From Marinicauda pacifica (GTDB taxonomy: Bacteria > Pseudomonadota > Alphaproteobacteria > Caulobacterales > Maricaulaceae): DNA of 64,000 bases. Under the pieces are notes generated by a model. The model saw only the letters and a program-made list of their open reading frames with translations, searched no databases and was not told where the DNA came from. The translations under genes and the position numbers were made by a program. Shown here one piece after another: positions 28,526 through 36,823 of this stretch. Each line of letters opens with the position of its first letter. The stretch's first letter is position 1. The DNA is taken from contig NZ_SRXV01000002.1 of assembly GCF_004793635.1 (NCBI RefSeq), forward strand, positions 124,001-188,000, read 5' to 3'.

Positions 28526-28530
28526 TTCAC

Positions 28531-30111
28531 TTACTCCAGCATGAAGCCGACCGGCCCGAGCCACCCGCGGCCTTCCACGTCGGCGCCCGGTGCCGCGTAC
28601 ACGCGGTTCAGGCGGCCGAGGAAGACATGCGACAGGGTCGAGGCGGGTGTGTAGCCCTCACCGGGCGTACGCAGATTGTCCGGATCGGTAGGTTCGACCA
28701 GATAGGGAGTGACGACGATGACCAGTTCGGTCTCGTTGTTGGCGAAATCGCGCGAGCGGAAAAGCTGGCCCAGAACAGGCAGACGCTCGATCCCCGGGAC
28801 TGAATCCATCGCCTGACGCGTGTCTTCCTGGATGAGACCGGCGATGACCAGGCTGCCACCCGAGGGCATTTCCACCGTGGTCTCTGCCCGGTTGACCGTC
28901 AGGGCGGGGATCGTCAGCCCCTGGACGGTGCCGACCACATTTCCGTTCTCGTCCACGACATCGGAAGCGCCGAGCGAAATCGCGCCGTCATTGGACAGCT
29001 CGGAGACTTCGGTCGAAAGACGCAGGCTGATCCGGCCCTCGGACAACACGACCGGGGTGAAGCCCAGGCCAACGCCGAACGGTTTGAACTCGATCGTGAT
29101 ATTGCCGTCGCGGTCGCGGCCTACCGGCACCGGGAATTCGCCGCCGGCCAGGAAGCTGCCGCTCTCGCCGCTGATGGCGGTGATGGTCGGCTCGGCGAGC
29201 GTACGGACGAGGCCCACGCGCTCCAGCGCGTTCAGCGTGGCTTCCAGCGAGCTTTGCAGCACGCCGTCGACCAGGTTCTGGGTCCCGACAGAGGCGGCCA
29301 GGCCGCCGAGCGCGCGTCCGGCAATGCCGAACGCATTGGCCGTGCCGTACCCGTAATTGGACTGGTAGCGTCCGTCCTGAATGACCTCGAAGATCGGGCT
29401 GCCATTCTGGTTGAGCAACGGCTGCCCGTTATCGCCCGTCATCTGGGTGCGGACCGGAGGCGTGAAGTCGCCGAAATTGTGCTGGCCGCTCAGATTTACG
29501 CCGAGCTGACGCACGATCGAGCGTTCCATTTCGACAATGCGCACTTTCAGCATGACCTGATCGCGCCCCTCGATGCCGATGAGGCTGATCACCTGCTCGG
29601 GATCCTCCGCCCAGCGTTGGGCCACCTGGAGCGCCGTGCTGGCCGCGGATGCCGACGGCACGGTACCGGACAGCACGATATTGGCGTTCATGGATTCCAC
29701 TTCGATCCGGCCCTCGGGGACGAAACGCTGCAGGGCATCGGAAAGCGCCGTCAGGTCGCGTTCGACGCGTACGTCGAGGTCCAGGATGAGCTGCCCGTCC
29801 GGCGCAAAGAAGAAGATATTCGTACGTCCGACCGCCTGACCGAGGATCACGGCGCGCGTCGTCGTGCGTACAACCGCATCTGCCACACCCTGGTTCGCGA
29901 CCATCACGTCACCGGCCTCGACCGGCAAATGCACCACGGCGGCCTGGCCGAGCGGCAGGTTCAGGCTTTCCGAAACCGGGCCGCCGCGGGGCTCGCGGAT
30001 CGTGATCTGCATCGAATTGTTACGCTCGAGATCGCTCTGGGCAGAAGCGGGCGCGACCGTGCCGCAAAGCACCGTCAGCGCAGAAAGCAGAAGGGCGGGC
30101 CAGGATCTCAT
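28531..30111 (-). CDS. cpaC: Tad outer-membrane secretin CpaC/RcpA
   Basis: Outer-membrane secretin through which the pilus leaves the cell, 526 residues. A signal peptide (ending ASAQ) is followed by the pilus-assembly N-terminal domain with LPLGQAAVVHLP, VMVANQGVADAVV and VGRTNIFFFAPDGQLILDLDV. A BON-like domain comes next (LQRFVPEGRIEVESMNANIVLSGTV), then the secretin core with AEPTITAISGESGSFLAGGEFPVP and the LVIAGLIQEDTRQ signature. The start overlaps the cpaB stop by 4 bases. A separate gene at 32168 repeats only the first of these domains. Confidence 0.96.
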   Translation of the reverse strand: MRSWPALLLSALTVLCGTVAPASAQSDLERNNSMQITIREPRGGPVSESLNLPLGQAAVVHLPVEAGDVMVANQGVADAVVRTTTRAVILGQAVGRTNIFFFAPDGQLILDLDVRVERDLTALSDALQRFVPEGRIEVESMNANIVLSGTVPSASAASTALQVAQRWAEDPEQVISLIGIEGRDQVMLKVRIVEMERSIVRQLGVNLSGQHNFGDFTPPVRTQMTGDNGQPLLNQNGSPIFEVIQDGRYQSNYGYGTANAFGIAGRALGGLAASVGTQNLVDGVLQSSLEATLNALERVGLVRTLAEPTITAISGESGSFLAGGEFPVPVGRDRDGNITIEFKPFGVGLGFTPVVLSEGRISLRLSTEVSELSNDGAISLGASDVVDENGNVVGTVQGLTIPALTVNRAETTVEMPSGGSLVIAGLIQEDTRQAMDSVPGIERLPVLGQLFRSRDFANNETELVIVVTPYLVEPTDPDNLRTPGEGYTPASTLSHVFLGRLNRVYAAPGADVEGRGWLGPVGFMLE

Positions 30112-30914
30112 CGATTGCCTCCCAGCATGACCTGCTGTTCCTGCCCGTAGCGGAAGACGCGCACCATCGTGTCGCGCCGCGGGGCGGGCTCGGACGTGGT
30201 GTCGGTTGTGTCGAGCTCGCTTCCCTCGCCGGCATCGGCAATCGAGCGCAATGCCAGAGAAACGTCGCCCTCGGCCACGCCCAGGGCCAGCGCCTCGGCC
30301 TGGCGCGGTGCCAGTTCCAGCGTGGCCGTCGAGCCGAGCACGACCCCGTCTTCGGAATCCGAATAGCTCTGGTCGATCGCCAGGACGCGCACATTCTCGA
30401 TCGCGGTCCGCGACGCCATGCGGCCATTGGCATCGGTCGTGATGATCACATCCACGCGGTCATTGGGCAGAATGAACCCGCCCGCTCCGCTACTGGCGGA
30501 GATGGGCACCGCAACGGCGCGCATGCCCGGGGAAAGCACGACCGCCATGAACCCCGCATCGCCGGGCTGAACCAGCTTGCGCTCGGTCACCGGCTCGCCC
30601 TGGGCCATGGGCGCGCGTGCGACCGCACCGGAGAATTCCTCGATAGCCGCAGGGCGGGCGCTCTGGGTGATGTAGCCCGGCGACATCGCTTCTTCCGGCC
30701 AAGGCTGCCAGTATAGCGTGCTGGCATCGACCCTTTGCCCGATTTCCAGGCCGGAGCGGGATGCCAGGACATGCGCGGTCGGCGCCTGGGCCGGGGCTTC
30801 CACGCGGGCCGGAGCCGGCGTGCTGGCGGGCTGCATGGCCCCTCGCACGAAAATTGCTGCAGCAACGGCAGCAAGGCCGGCCAGTGCCAGAATGAGAATG
30901 CGGGCGATGTTCAT
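30108..30914 (-). CDS. cpaB: Tad pilus assembly protein CpaB/RcpC
   Basis: Periplasmic protein with an N-terminal membrane anchor that supports secretin assembly, 268 residues. Residues 4-27 form the anchor (ARILILALAGLAAVAAAIFV). The SAF-type region follows (VLASRSGLEIGQRVDASTLYWQPWPEEAMSPGYI), then the RcpC/CpaB core (GMRAVAVPISASSGAGGFILPNDRVDVIIT). It overlaps cpaC by 4 bases. The gap to the upstream cpaA is 114 bases, so an internal promoter is possible there. Confidence 0.94.
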   Translation of the reverse strand: MNIARILILALAGLAAVAAAIFVRGAMQPASTPAPARVEAPAQAPTAHVLASRSGLEIGQRVDASTLYWQPWPEEAMSPGYITQSARPAAIEEFSGAVARAPMAQGEPVTERKLVQPGDAGFMAVVLSPGMRAVAVPISASSGAGGFILPNDRVDVIITTDANGRMASRTAIENVRVLAIDQSYSDSEDGVVLGSTATLELAPRQAEALALGVAEGDVSLALRSIADAGEGSELDTTDTTSEPAPRRDTMVRVFRYGQEQQVMLGGNR

Positions 30915-31028
30915 AGCCGTTCGCGATCCTTTGGCGCGCAGTAACTCTGCCTGCGATCAGACCGCGAAAACCTCAAAGCCGCGTTAATCTTGGAGCCTGG
31001 GGCTGTGTTGTCGTGTCCTGGAACGATT

Positions 31029-31532
31029 TTACAGGCCGAATGCGGCGATGAGCGTGGTTTGCGGCAAGGCGATCAGCGCTCCGGCGGCGAGCGCGACCGC
31101 GTAGGGAGCCGGCGCGCCCTCGGCCAGCGGACTTCTGGCGACCCATTCCGGCTGTAGCGGCAATGCCGGCGCAATCCGGCGCAAGGCCAGAAGCAGAACA
31201 GCCAGTGCGCCGCCCGCGATCACGCTCCAGAGGACAAAGATCAGCACGCCCGGCCAGGCAAACCATAGCGCCACCGCCGCGATCAGCTTCGCATCGCCGC
31301 CGCCGATAAAGCCCGGCATCCAGAGCCCGACGGCCAGGGCCAGTACGATCACAAAGGTCAGGAGCGCGTATCCCGCCTCACTCCACCCCATCCCCATTGC
31401 CCACGCCGCTACGGGCCAGATCACGATCAGGGCGCCGGGAATCCAGTTCGGAATCCGGAAGCCGGCAAGATCGGTCCAGGCTGCCGTGAGCATCAGCACC
31501 AGGAAGAGGGACACGCAAAGAGTGGCGATCAT
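31029..31532 (-). CDS. cpaA: prepilin peptidase CpaA/TadV
   Basis: Small A24-type membrane aspartic peptidase that processes the Flp prepilin and TadE/F pseudopilins, 167 residues. The catalytic aspartates are in AAWTDLAGFRIPN (first) and FIGGGDAKLIAAVALW (second; the GxGD motif reads GGGD). Several hydrophobic segments cover most of the length. It lacks the N-terminal methylase domain of PilD, as is normal for Tad peptidases. It sits between flp and cpaB on the same strand. Confidence 0.95.
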   Translation of the reverse strand: MIATLCVSLFLVLMLTAAWTDLAGFRIPNWIPGALIVIWPVAAWAMGMGWSEAGYALLTFVIVLALAVGLWMPGFIGGGDAKLIAAVALWFAWPGVLIFVLWSVIAGGALAVLLLALRRIAPALPLQPEWVARSPLAEGAPAPYAVALAAGALIALPQTTLIAAFGL

Positions 31533-31647
31533 GGCAGAGAAGTATCCGGCGCTGTGAGACGAAATCCGTCGCGCCAGTAAGAGGCGATAGGCTCAATATC
31601 GGGTAAATGGCGCGAGGCACACTCCGCGCACGAGCAACCGGCAAACA

Positions 31648-31677
31648 GAAAAAGCCGCCCGGAACCGGGCGGCTTTC
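31648..31677 (-). terminator. intrinsic terminator after flp
   Basis: A 12-bp stem, AAAGCCGCCCGG paired with CCGGGCGGCTTT around a 2-base loop centre, followed on the minus strand by TTTTTCTG. It lies just past the pilin gene and upstream of cpaA. This could yield abundant pilin mRNA with limited read-through into the machinery genes. Confidence 0.87.
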
Positions 31678-31718
31678 ACCTGCGCGGGCACGAGAAGTGC
31701 CCTTACGCTGCTGTCAGA

Positions 31719-31892
31719 CTAGAGAGCGCTGTCCAGCTCGTCGGCAGCACCTTGGAACACGCCTTCGAGCGAGCCGCTCAGCGTGCCGAGGATTGCAACG
31801 AGGCCAACACCGATGAGCGCGGCGATCAGGCCGTACTCGATGGCAGTGGCACCCGACTCATCATTCATGAAACGCGAAAACAGGGTCTTCAT
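31719..31892 (-). CDS. flp: Flp/PilA-type major Tad pilin
   Basis: Major subunit of the Tad pilus, 57 residues. A short basic leader (MKTLFSRFMNDESG) is cut after Gly14 by CpaA. The mature end ATAIEYGLIAALIGVGLVAI carries the Glu at +5 with Tyr at +6, the Flp hallmark, and forms the hydrophobic polymerisation helix. The short remainder is acidic. The ATG at 31892 has CGGAG 9-13 bases upstream, and the 8-codon extension to 31916 is rejected. A terminator follows. Confidence 0.95.
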   Translation of the reverse strand: MKTLFSRFMNDESGATAIEYGLIAALIGVGLVAILGTLSGSLEGVFQGAADELDSAL

Positions 31893-32167
31893 CACTATAC
31901 TCCGTTGGTTTGCCACGCCCAGGAGACAAGTCCGTCCCGACCCGTCCTGAACATAGGCATAGTAAAACCGAAGACCATTTAGGCCGCGTAAAAAGACATG
32001 CTTTATTATCGGTAAACGCGGTCAGCTCATCACTATAGTTAATACTTGGTCAATATGGTGGCAGCATCCAGCGTTCAAAAATCGGGTCGTACACGCGCGT
32101 TTAGACTTCCTTTATCGCGGCGCGGTTAAATCCGCGCGTACCTTAGAGTCCATCAAGGAGCGTTCCC
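31893..32167. other. divergent regulatory region between flp and the CpaC-N-domain gene
   Basis: 275 AT-richer bases hold the promoters for flp (minus) and the plus-strand gene at 32168. A 6-bp hairpin GCGCGG/CCGCGC with an AT loop is at 32120-32137. I looked for the CtrA motif TTAA-N7-TTAA, known to control pilA in Caulobacter, and found only isolated TTAA or TTAG half-sites. No defined promoter is called. Confidence 0.5.
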
Positions 32168-32647
32168 ATGGTCCGCCGCGCACTGACCGCCGCCCTGCTT
32201 TCTGCCGTCGCCCTTGGCGCCGCAGCCGAGGCCCGCCCGGTTCAGGTCCCCGCCGATCATGCCACCTTGATCCGCTTGCCCGACACGGCCAGCGCGGTCG
32301 TGGTGGGCAACCCCTCCATTGCGGATGCGACCCTTTACGACGGCCAGACCCTGTTTGTGACGGGCAAGCTGTTCGGACGCACCAATCTGATCGCGCTCGA
32401 TACTGACGGGCGCGTTGTCTACACCAACGATCTCGTGGTCTCGCGCTCCGATCGCGGCTCGGTTGAGGTTTTCCGCAACGTGAACCGGGAAAGCTATTCC
32501 TGCGCGCCGACTTGCGAAGCTGCGCCCCGAGTTGGCGACCAGACCGACTGGTTTACCGATCGCGCCTCCCAGCAGGCCGACCGGATCGGCGCGGCCCAGG
32601 CCGGCTTGCCGGCAAGCCAGGGCAGCCCGCGTCCTCAGAACAACTAG
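32168..32647 (+). CDS. secreted protein with CpaC-type pilus-assembly N-terminal domain only
   Basis: A 159-residue exported protein (signal ending LGAAAEA). Its body repeats the first domain of CpaC: VPADHATLIRLPDTASAVVVGNPSIADATLYDGQTLFVTGKLFGRTNLIALDTDGRVVYTNDLVV, without any secretin domain. A short C-terminal part contains a Cys pair (SYSCAPTCEA) and a Gln/Asn/Ser-rich tail. AAGGAG lies 8-13 bases ahead of the ATG. It stands divergent to flp and 102 bases ahead of the TadE-like genes. It probably acts in the periplasm with the Tad secretin; this is inferred from domain and position. Confidence 0.82.
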   Translation: MVRRALTAALLSAVALGAAAEARPVQVPADHATLIRLPDTASAVVVGNPSIADATLYDGQTLFVTGKLFGRTNLIALDTDGRVVYTNDLVVSRSDRGSVEVFRNVNRESYSCAPTCEAAPRVGDQTDWFTDRASQQADRIGAAQAGLPASQGSPRPQNN

Positions 32648-32749
32648 ACCCGCCTCTTAACCGTGTCCTTTCACCCGGCGTTAAACGCAACCGGGCAATA
32701 ATCCATGCCTGTGGAGCCGGCCTGCCCGCCGGCGAATGAAGGAAAGACC

Positions 32750-33280
32750 ATGGCACGCCTGAAGACGCGAACAGGCTTCATCAAGCGTTTCGCGCGCGAG
32801 CGCAGCGGCGCGACAGCCGTGGAATTTGCCCTGGTCGCCCTGCCCTTCTTCACCCTCATCATGGCCATCATCGAGATAGCCCTTGTCTTCTTCGTCGGCA
32901 CGATGATGGACAATGCGCTCAACGAGAGCGCGCGGGAAATCCGCACCGGACGCCTGCAGACACAGGGCGGCAGCGAAGAATCCTTCCGTGACGAGTTGTG
33001 CCGGCGCGTCGCGATGATCTCGGACTGCACGCTCATCTCGGTGGATGTGCGCACTTACGAAAACTTCTCCCAGACCGACTTTTCCAGCCCGATCGGAGCG
33101 GGCGGCAGTTTCGATTCCAGCGGCTTCAACTTCACGCCGGGCGGTCCGAGCGACATCGTCGTCGTGCGCGCCTACTACCCGATGAAGCTGTTCCTGCCCT
33201 CGATCGGGCTCGCCAACCTTCCCGGGAACAAGCGATTGATCGCCTCGGCGACCGCGTTCAGAAACGAGCCCTATCAATGA
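32750..33280 (+). CDS. tadE: TadE-like pseudopilin
   Basis: A 176-residue TadE/TadF-family pseudopilin. A basic leader (KRFARERSG) ends at a CpaA processing site, followed by ATAVEFALVALPFFTLIMAIIEIALVFF with Glu at +5. The periplasmic part has two cysteines (ELCRRVAMISDC) that may form a disulphide. The ATG at 32750 is used; the longer frame adds a non-conserved stretch. Its stop overlaps the next TadE-like start in ATGA (33277-33280), so the two are translationally coupled. Confidence 0.9.
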   Translation: MARLKTRTGFIKRFARERSGATAVEFALVALPFFTLIMAIIEIALVFFVGTMMDNALNESAREIRTGRLQTQGGSEESFRDELCRRVAMISDCTLISVDVRTYENFSQTDFSSPIGAGGSFDSSGFNFTPGGPSDIVVVRAYYPMKLFLPSIGLANLPGNKRLIASATAFRNEPYQ

Positions 33281-33819
33281 GTGCCCGGCCCGGCTTCCTC
33301 GCCCGCTTCCTGCGCGACACACGCGCGGTTTCGGCGATCGAGTTCGCGCTGATCGCGCCGATCCTCATCGCCTCCTACCTCGGCGCGGTCCAGCTGTCGC
33401 TCGGCCTGACGGTGGACCGCAAGGTGTCGGCGGCCACGAATGTGATCGGCGATCTGGTCACCCAGACCGAGATGATCGATAGCGCCCAGATCGACGACAT
33501 CGTCGCGGCGGGGGCCGCCATCATGCAGCCCTTCGACGAGTCCGATATGGCCGTGCGGATCACGTCGGTGCGCATGAATAATGACGGCGACATCTTTGTC
33601 GACTGGTCCGAAGGACGCAACGGCCTGTCGGGGTATGGCCAGGATAGCGTTCTCGACCTGCCCGAGGGGCTGCTCGCCCCGAGCAATTCGATCATATTCG
33701 TCGAGATGATCTACACCTACTCCACCCCGTTCAATACGCTGGAGCTGGGTGAGTTCACGCTGACCGACAAGGCTTATCTGCGCCCGCGCCGCTCGCTCTG
33801 GATCCGGCGCAGGGACTAG
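33277..33819 (+). CDS. second TadE/TadF-like pseudopilin
   Basis: A 180-residue TadE-family protein coupled to the gene before it. The N-terminus (FLARFLRDTRAVSAIEFALIAPILIASYLGAVQLSLGL) has the hydrophobic helix and the Glu. The residue at the normal cleavage position is Ala instead of the usual Gly (AVSAIEF against GATAVEF). The periplasmic part starts DRKVSAATNVIGDLVTQ. No von Willebrand domain is present, so it is not TadG, which is absent from the window. The stop TAG overlaps the convergent pabC stop in CTAG. Confidence 0.85.
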   Translation: MSARPGFLARFLRDTRAVSAIEFALIAPILIASYLGAVQLSLGLTVDRKVSAATNVIGDLVTQTEMIDSAQIDDIVAAGAAIMQPFDESDMAVRITSVRMNNDGDIFVDWSEGRNGLSGYGQDSVLDLPEGLLAPSNSIIFVEMIYTYSTPFNTLELGEFTLTDKAYLRPRRSLWIRRRD

Positions 33820-34634
33820 TCGAGCTCTGCTTCGATCTCGCGCAGACGCGTCACGGCCCAATGGTCTACCGGATAGCTGTGTGACCCGATTGCCCTGACG
33901 GCAACCACGCCTTGAACCGCATTGCACACGAGCACTGCTTCGGCTCGCTCCAGAGCCAGCTGTGCGGACGGAACCAGCGTCAGACCGGCTTGGGACAGGC
34001 GTTCGAGAAGAGCCGCCCGCGTCGTGCCGGAAAGCGCTCCGGCTTCGGGGCCCGGCGCTACCAGGTCATTTCCCGCGATCCACATCACATTGGCACAGTC
34101 GGCGCAGGAGGGGTGTCCCTCCCCGTCGTGAAGCAGCGCCATGTCGGCTCCTGCTGAGCGGGCCAGGCGTCGCGCATGGAGCTCGTCGCCATAGCCGATC
34201 GGCTTGAACCGGGTCGCTTGCGAGGCCGGGTCGCGCCGCGGCGCCGACACCGGCTCGAGTCTGATGCTCACGGGCGGATCGGGGCGCGCCAACGCTGTCA
34301 TCAGAACCGTGCCCGCCTCTCCATGGACCGCATCCATGCCGCGCCCGTGCGGCCCGCGCGTGATCGTCAGCCGCAGGATGGCCGCGGTCAGCGCGTTCGC
34401 GTCCGCCAGCGCGCGGCTTGCGTCCTCGATCGCGAGCCAGTCCGGCTGCGCGATCTGCAGGATATCCAGCGCAGCGGAGAGCCGGCTGCGGTGAGCCGGC
34501 CAGCGCCGGATGCGTCCCGCCTCGAAGCGCATGGTCTCGAAGGCGCCGTCACCCAGCAGAAAGCCGCGGTCGCCCGGATCAATCCGGGCCTGATGCGCCT
34601 CGACCAGATGGCCGTTCAGCCAGACCCGGCTCAT
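33816..34634 (-). CDS. pabC: 4-amino-4-deoxychorismate lyase / class IV aminotransferase
   Basis: PLP enzyme of fold type IV, 272 residues. It probably makes p-aminobenzoate from aminodeoxychorismate for folate synthesis. It starts MSRVWLNG, then GDRGFLLGDGAFETMRFEAGR (class IV signature), and the probable PLP lysine K144 in TRFKPIGYGDELHARR. The start overlaps the pabB stop by 4 bases in ATGA. The open frame further upstream overlaps pabB and is discarded. A D-amino-acid or branched-chain aminotransferase is the alternative, but the pabB partner makes PabC more likely. Confidence 0.86.
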   Translation of the reverse strand: MSRVWLNGHLVEAHQARIDPGDRGFLLGDGAFETMRFEAGRIRRWPAHRSRLSAALDILQIAQPDWLAIEDASRALADANALTAAILRLTITRGPHGRGMDAVHGEAGTVLMTALARPDPPVSIRLEPVSAPRRDPASQATRFKPIGYGDELHARRLARSAGADMALLHDGEGHPSCADCANVMWIAGNDLVAPGPEAGALSGTTRAALLERLSQAGLTLVPSAQLALERAEAVLVCNAVQGVVAVRAIGSHSYPVDHWAVTRLREIEAELD

Positions 34635-35947
34635 GTCGCCTCCACAGCCCGTTTGAGCGCCGCGATCTTGGCGTGGGTTTCGGCCAGCTCGTCCTGCGGG
34701 TCGCTGTCGATCGTGATCGCCCCGCCCGAGCGGGCCTCCAGCGCCCAGCCGCCTTGATCGCGCACGAAGCTGAGTGTGCGGATCATCACGTTGAGGTCGG
34801 CGCGCCGGCCATCCGACATCCATCCGAGCGCGCCGCAATAAGGCCCGCGCGCCTCGCCTTCCAGCTCGGCGATGATTTCCATCGCACGCGCCTTTGGCGC
34901 GCCCGTGATGGAGCCCGGCGGAAAACTTGCCGCAACGAGGTCGAAGCCGTCACGGTCGGGCTCAAGCTCTCCTTCAACCGTGGAAACCAGATGGTGGACA
35001 TTGGAATAGCGTTCCACCGAGAACAGCTCCGGCACGTTGACCGAACCCGGTTTGCAGACGCGCGAGAGATCGTTGCGCATCAGATCGACGATCATCAGAT
35101 TCTCGGCCCGGTCCTTATCCGAAGCCAGCAGCTCCGAAGCCAGGCGCGCGTCCTCTTCTATTGTGCGGCCGCGCGGACGCGTCCCCTTGATCGGGCGCGT
35201 CTGGACACGCCCTCCTTCGTCCAGGCGCACGAAGCGTTCCGGCGAATTCGTCACGATGGCCCGGTCCGCGTCCAGGCGGAAATAGGCCGAGAACGCGGCC
35301 GGACTTTGCCTGACCAGGCGCTCGAACACGCGAAGCGGCGCGTCCGCTCCGGCGATCTGGCCCCGGAAGGGGTGGGAGAGATTGATCTGGAAGACGTCGC
35401 CGGCGCGCACATACTCCACCGCGCGTTGCGCCGCGTGAAGATAGTCCGTTTCGCTCCAGACCGGCACGAGCGACCCGCCCGGACCCGGTTCGACCTCCCG
35501 GCCGCGGGCAGTATTGATCGCATGGGCCAGACGCAGGCGCGCGGCCGGCTCGCCCAGAATGGAAATCTGTCTGTCTGCGTGATCGAATACGGCGACTGCC
35601 GGATACCAGCCGAGCGCAAGATCGGGCCAGCCGGGGTTCTGCGGCAGGTCCAGCCGCTCGAACGCGGCGGCGAGTTCGTAGAAGAAGAGTCCGGCAAAGC
35701 CGCCGGAAAATCGTGACGAGTCCGTTTGGAGACGGTGGCTGGCGGCCCGTGCCTGTTCGAAGACGCCGGCTCCCTTGCCTTCCACGGTGAAGCTGGGGAA
35801 GGCGCACAGATAGCTCAGCCGGCCCTGCTCGCCCTCGCCCCCGCCATGCATCAGCAGGGTGTAGGGCTCGTCAGCCAGCCCCGCGAGCACGCTCACGGGC
35901 TCCACCCAGGCCGTGTCGCCATCACTATCCAGGGCGAACTGGCCCAC
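34631..35947 (-). CDS. pabB: aminodeoxychorismate synthase component I
   Basis: Chorismate-binding enzyme that aminates chorismate to aminodeoxychorismate, 438 residues. The C-terminal domain shows the family hallmarks FQINLSHPF, FSAYFRLDADRAIVTNSPERFV, TRPIKGTRPRG, the DRAENLMIVDLMRNDLSRV segment and PPGSITGAPKARAMEII. The N-terminal part is the usual beta-rich domain. The glutamine amidotransferase PabA is not in the window. The gene follows the phosphatase by 17 bases and overlaps pabC. Confidence 0.93.
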   Translation of the reverse strand: MGQFALDSDGDTAWVEPVSVLAGLADEPYTLLMHGGGEGEQGRLSYLCAFPSFTVEGKGAGVFEQARAASHRLQTDSSRFSGGFAGLFFYELAAAFERLDLPQNPGWPDLALGWYPAVAVFDHADRQISILGEPAARLRLAHAINTARGREVEPGPGGSLVPVWSETDYLHAAQRAVEYVRAGDVFQINLSHPFRGQIAGADAPLRVFERLVRQSPAAFSAYFRLDADRAIVTNSPERFVRLDEGGRVQTRPIKGTRPRGRTIEEDARLASELLASDKDRAENLMIVDLMRNDLSRVCKPGSVNVPELFSVERYSNVHHLVSTVEGELEPDRDGFDLVAASFPPGSITGAPKARAMEIIAELEGEARGPYCGALGWMSDGRRADLNVMIRTLSFVRDQGGWALEARSGGAITIDSDPQDELAETHAKIAALKRAVEAT

Positions 35948-35964
35948 CGGTGACTTCTCCTGCG

Positions 35965-36735
35965 TCAGGTAAGAAGGGCGCGCTTCACGCGCTCCAGCTC
36001 GTCATCCTCGAGGCCGAGCTCGCCGCGCAGATACTCGCGCGGATCGCCGATCTCTTCCATCGCCGCATCCAGATACGCGGCCTCGACCCCCAGGAAGGCG
36101 CGCATTTCGCGCTCGCCAACCTCTCGGCCCGTCTGCTCTTTCAGGCGGCGGCGTATGGCCGGGGTGATGCGGTCGAAATCCACCGCCTCGTTGGTGAAGA
36201 GATAATCCTTGCGTACCGTCTCCTCGTCCACGCCCAGCTCGGTCAGGAGCAGCGCGCAGAACATGCCGGTCCGGTCCTTCCCGGCTGCGCAATGGACGAT
36301 GAAGCCGTCCTCCGGTCCGCTCTCGGCCAGTCCACGAAAGCCTTGCTGGAACACGAATTTATTGCCCTCGTCAAAGGGCAGGCGCCGGTAGGTCTGCGTC
36401 ATGAACTCGCGGATCGAGTCGAACGACATGTCGCTTTCGCGCAGGAAGACCAGGTGCGGCGGCTCGGCCGCTCCGGCATGGTCGCTTTCATAGACCGAGA
36501 CCGCCTGCTCCCCGGTCCAGAAGGACGGCTCGGCCTCGCGCTCGCGCGGACGCCTCAAGTCCGCCACCTGACGGATATTCAGCCCCGCCAGCGTCTCGCG
36601 GTCGCGCTCGCTGGCACGCGAGAACTGACCCGACCGGTAGAGCCGGTTGGCCACCTTGCGCCCGGACCCGGTTTCAAAGTCACCGAAACGGCGGAAATTA
36701 TGGACGCCCTCAAGCGGAAAAACGCGATCTTTCAT
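35965..36735 (-). CDS. tyrosine/serine protein phosphatase of the DSP family
   Basis: Cysteine-based phosphatase of the bacterial Tyr-phosphatase (PF13350-like) family, 256 residues. The P-loop HCAAGKDRTG (about residues 147-156) supplies the nucleophile and Arg. NFRRFGDFETGSGRKVANRLYRSGQFSRAS is the N-terminal substrate loop, and IRQVADLRRPRERE carries the general-acid region. The substrate could be protein phosphotyrosine or a phosphoinositide-like molecule. The ATG at 36735 is chosen because the family starts KDRVFPLEGVHNFR. It lies between amn and pabB with spacers of 88 and 17 bases. Confidence 0.88.
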   Translation of the reverse strand: MKDRVFPLEGVHNFRRFGDFETGSGRKVANRLYRSGQFSRASERDRETLAGLNIRQVADLRRPREREAEPSFWTGEQAVSVYESDHAGAAEPPHLVFLRESDMSFDSIREFMTQTYRRLPFDEGNKFVFQQGFRGLAESGPEDGFIVHCAAGKDRTGMFCALLLTELGVDEETVRKDYLFTNEAVDFDRITPAIRRRLKEQTGREVGEREMRAFLGVEAAYLDAAMEEIGDPREYLRGELGLEDDELERVKRALLT

Positions 36736-36823
36736 ACGATCATACCTAATGCCGGAGAGGGCGCGATCCAACGCGCTCTTGCGCGAACCGTGTCCAAGCG
36801 CCGCCCTGTGTCTGAGCTGCGCC

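Noticed and set aside
31893..32167. CtrA binding site ahead of flp
   Set aside because: Only single TTAA-type half-sites were found; spacing for TTAA-N7-TTAA is not met.
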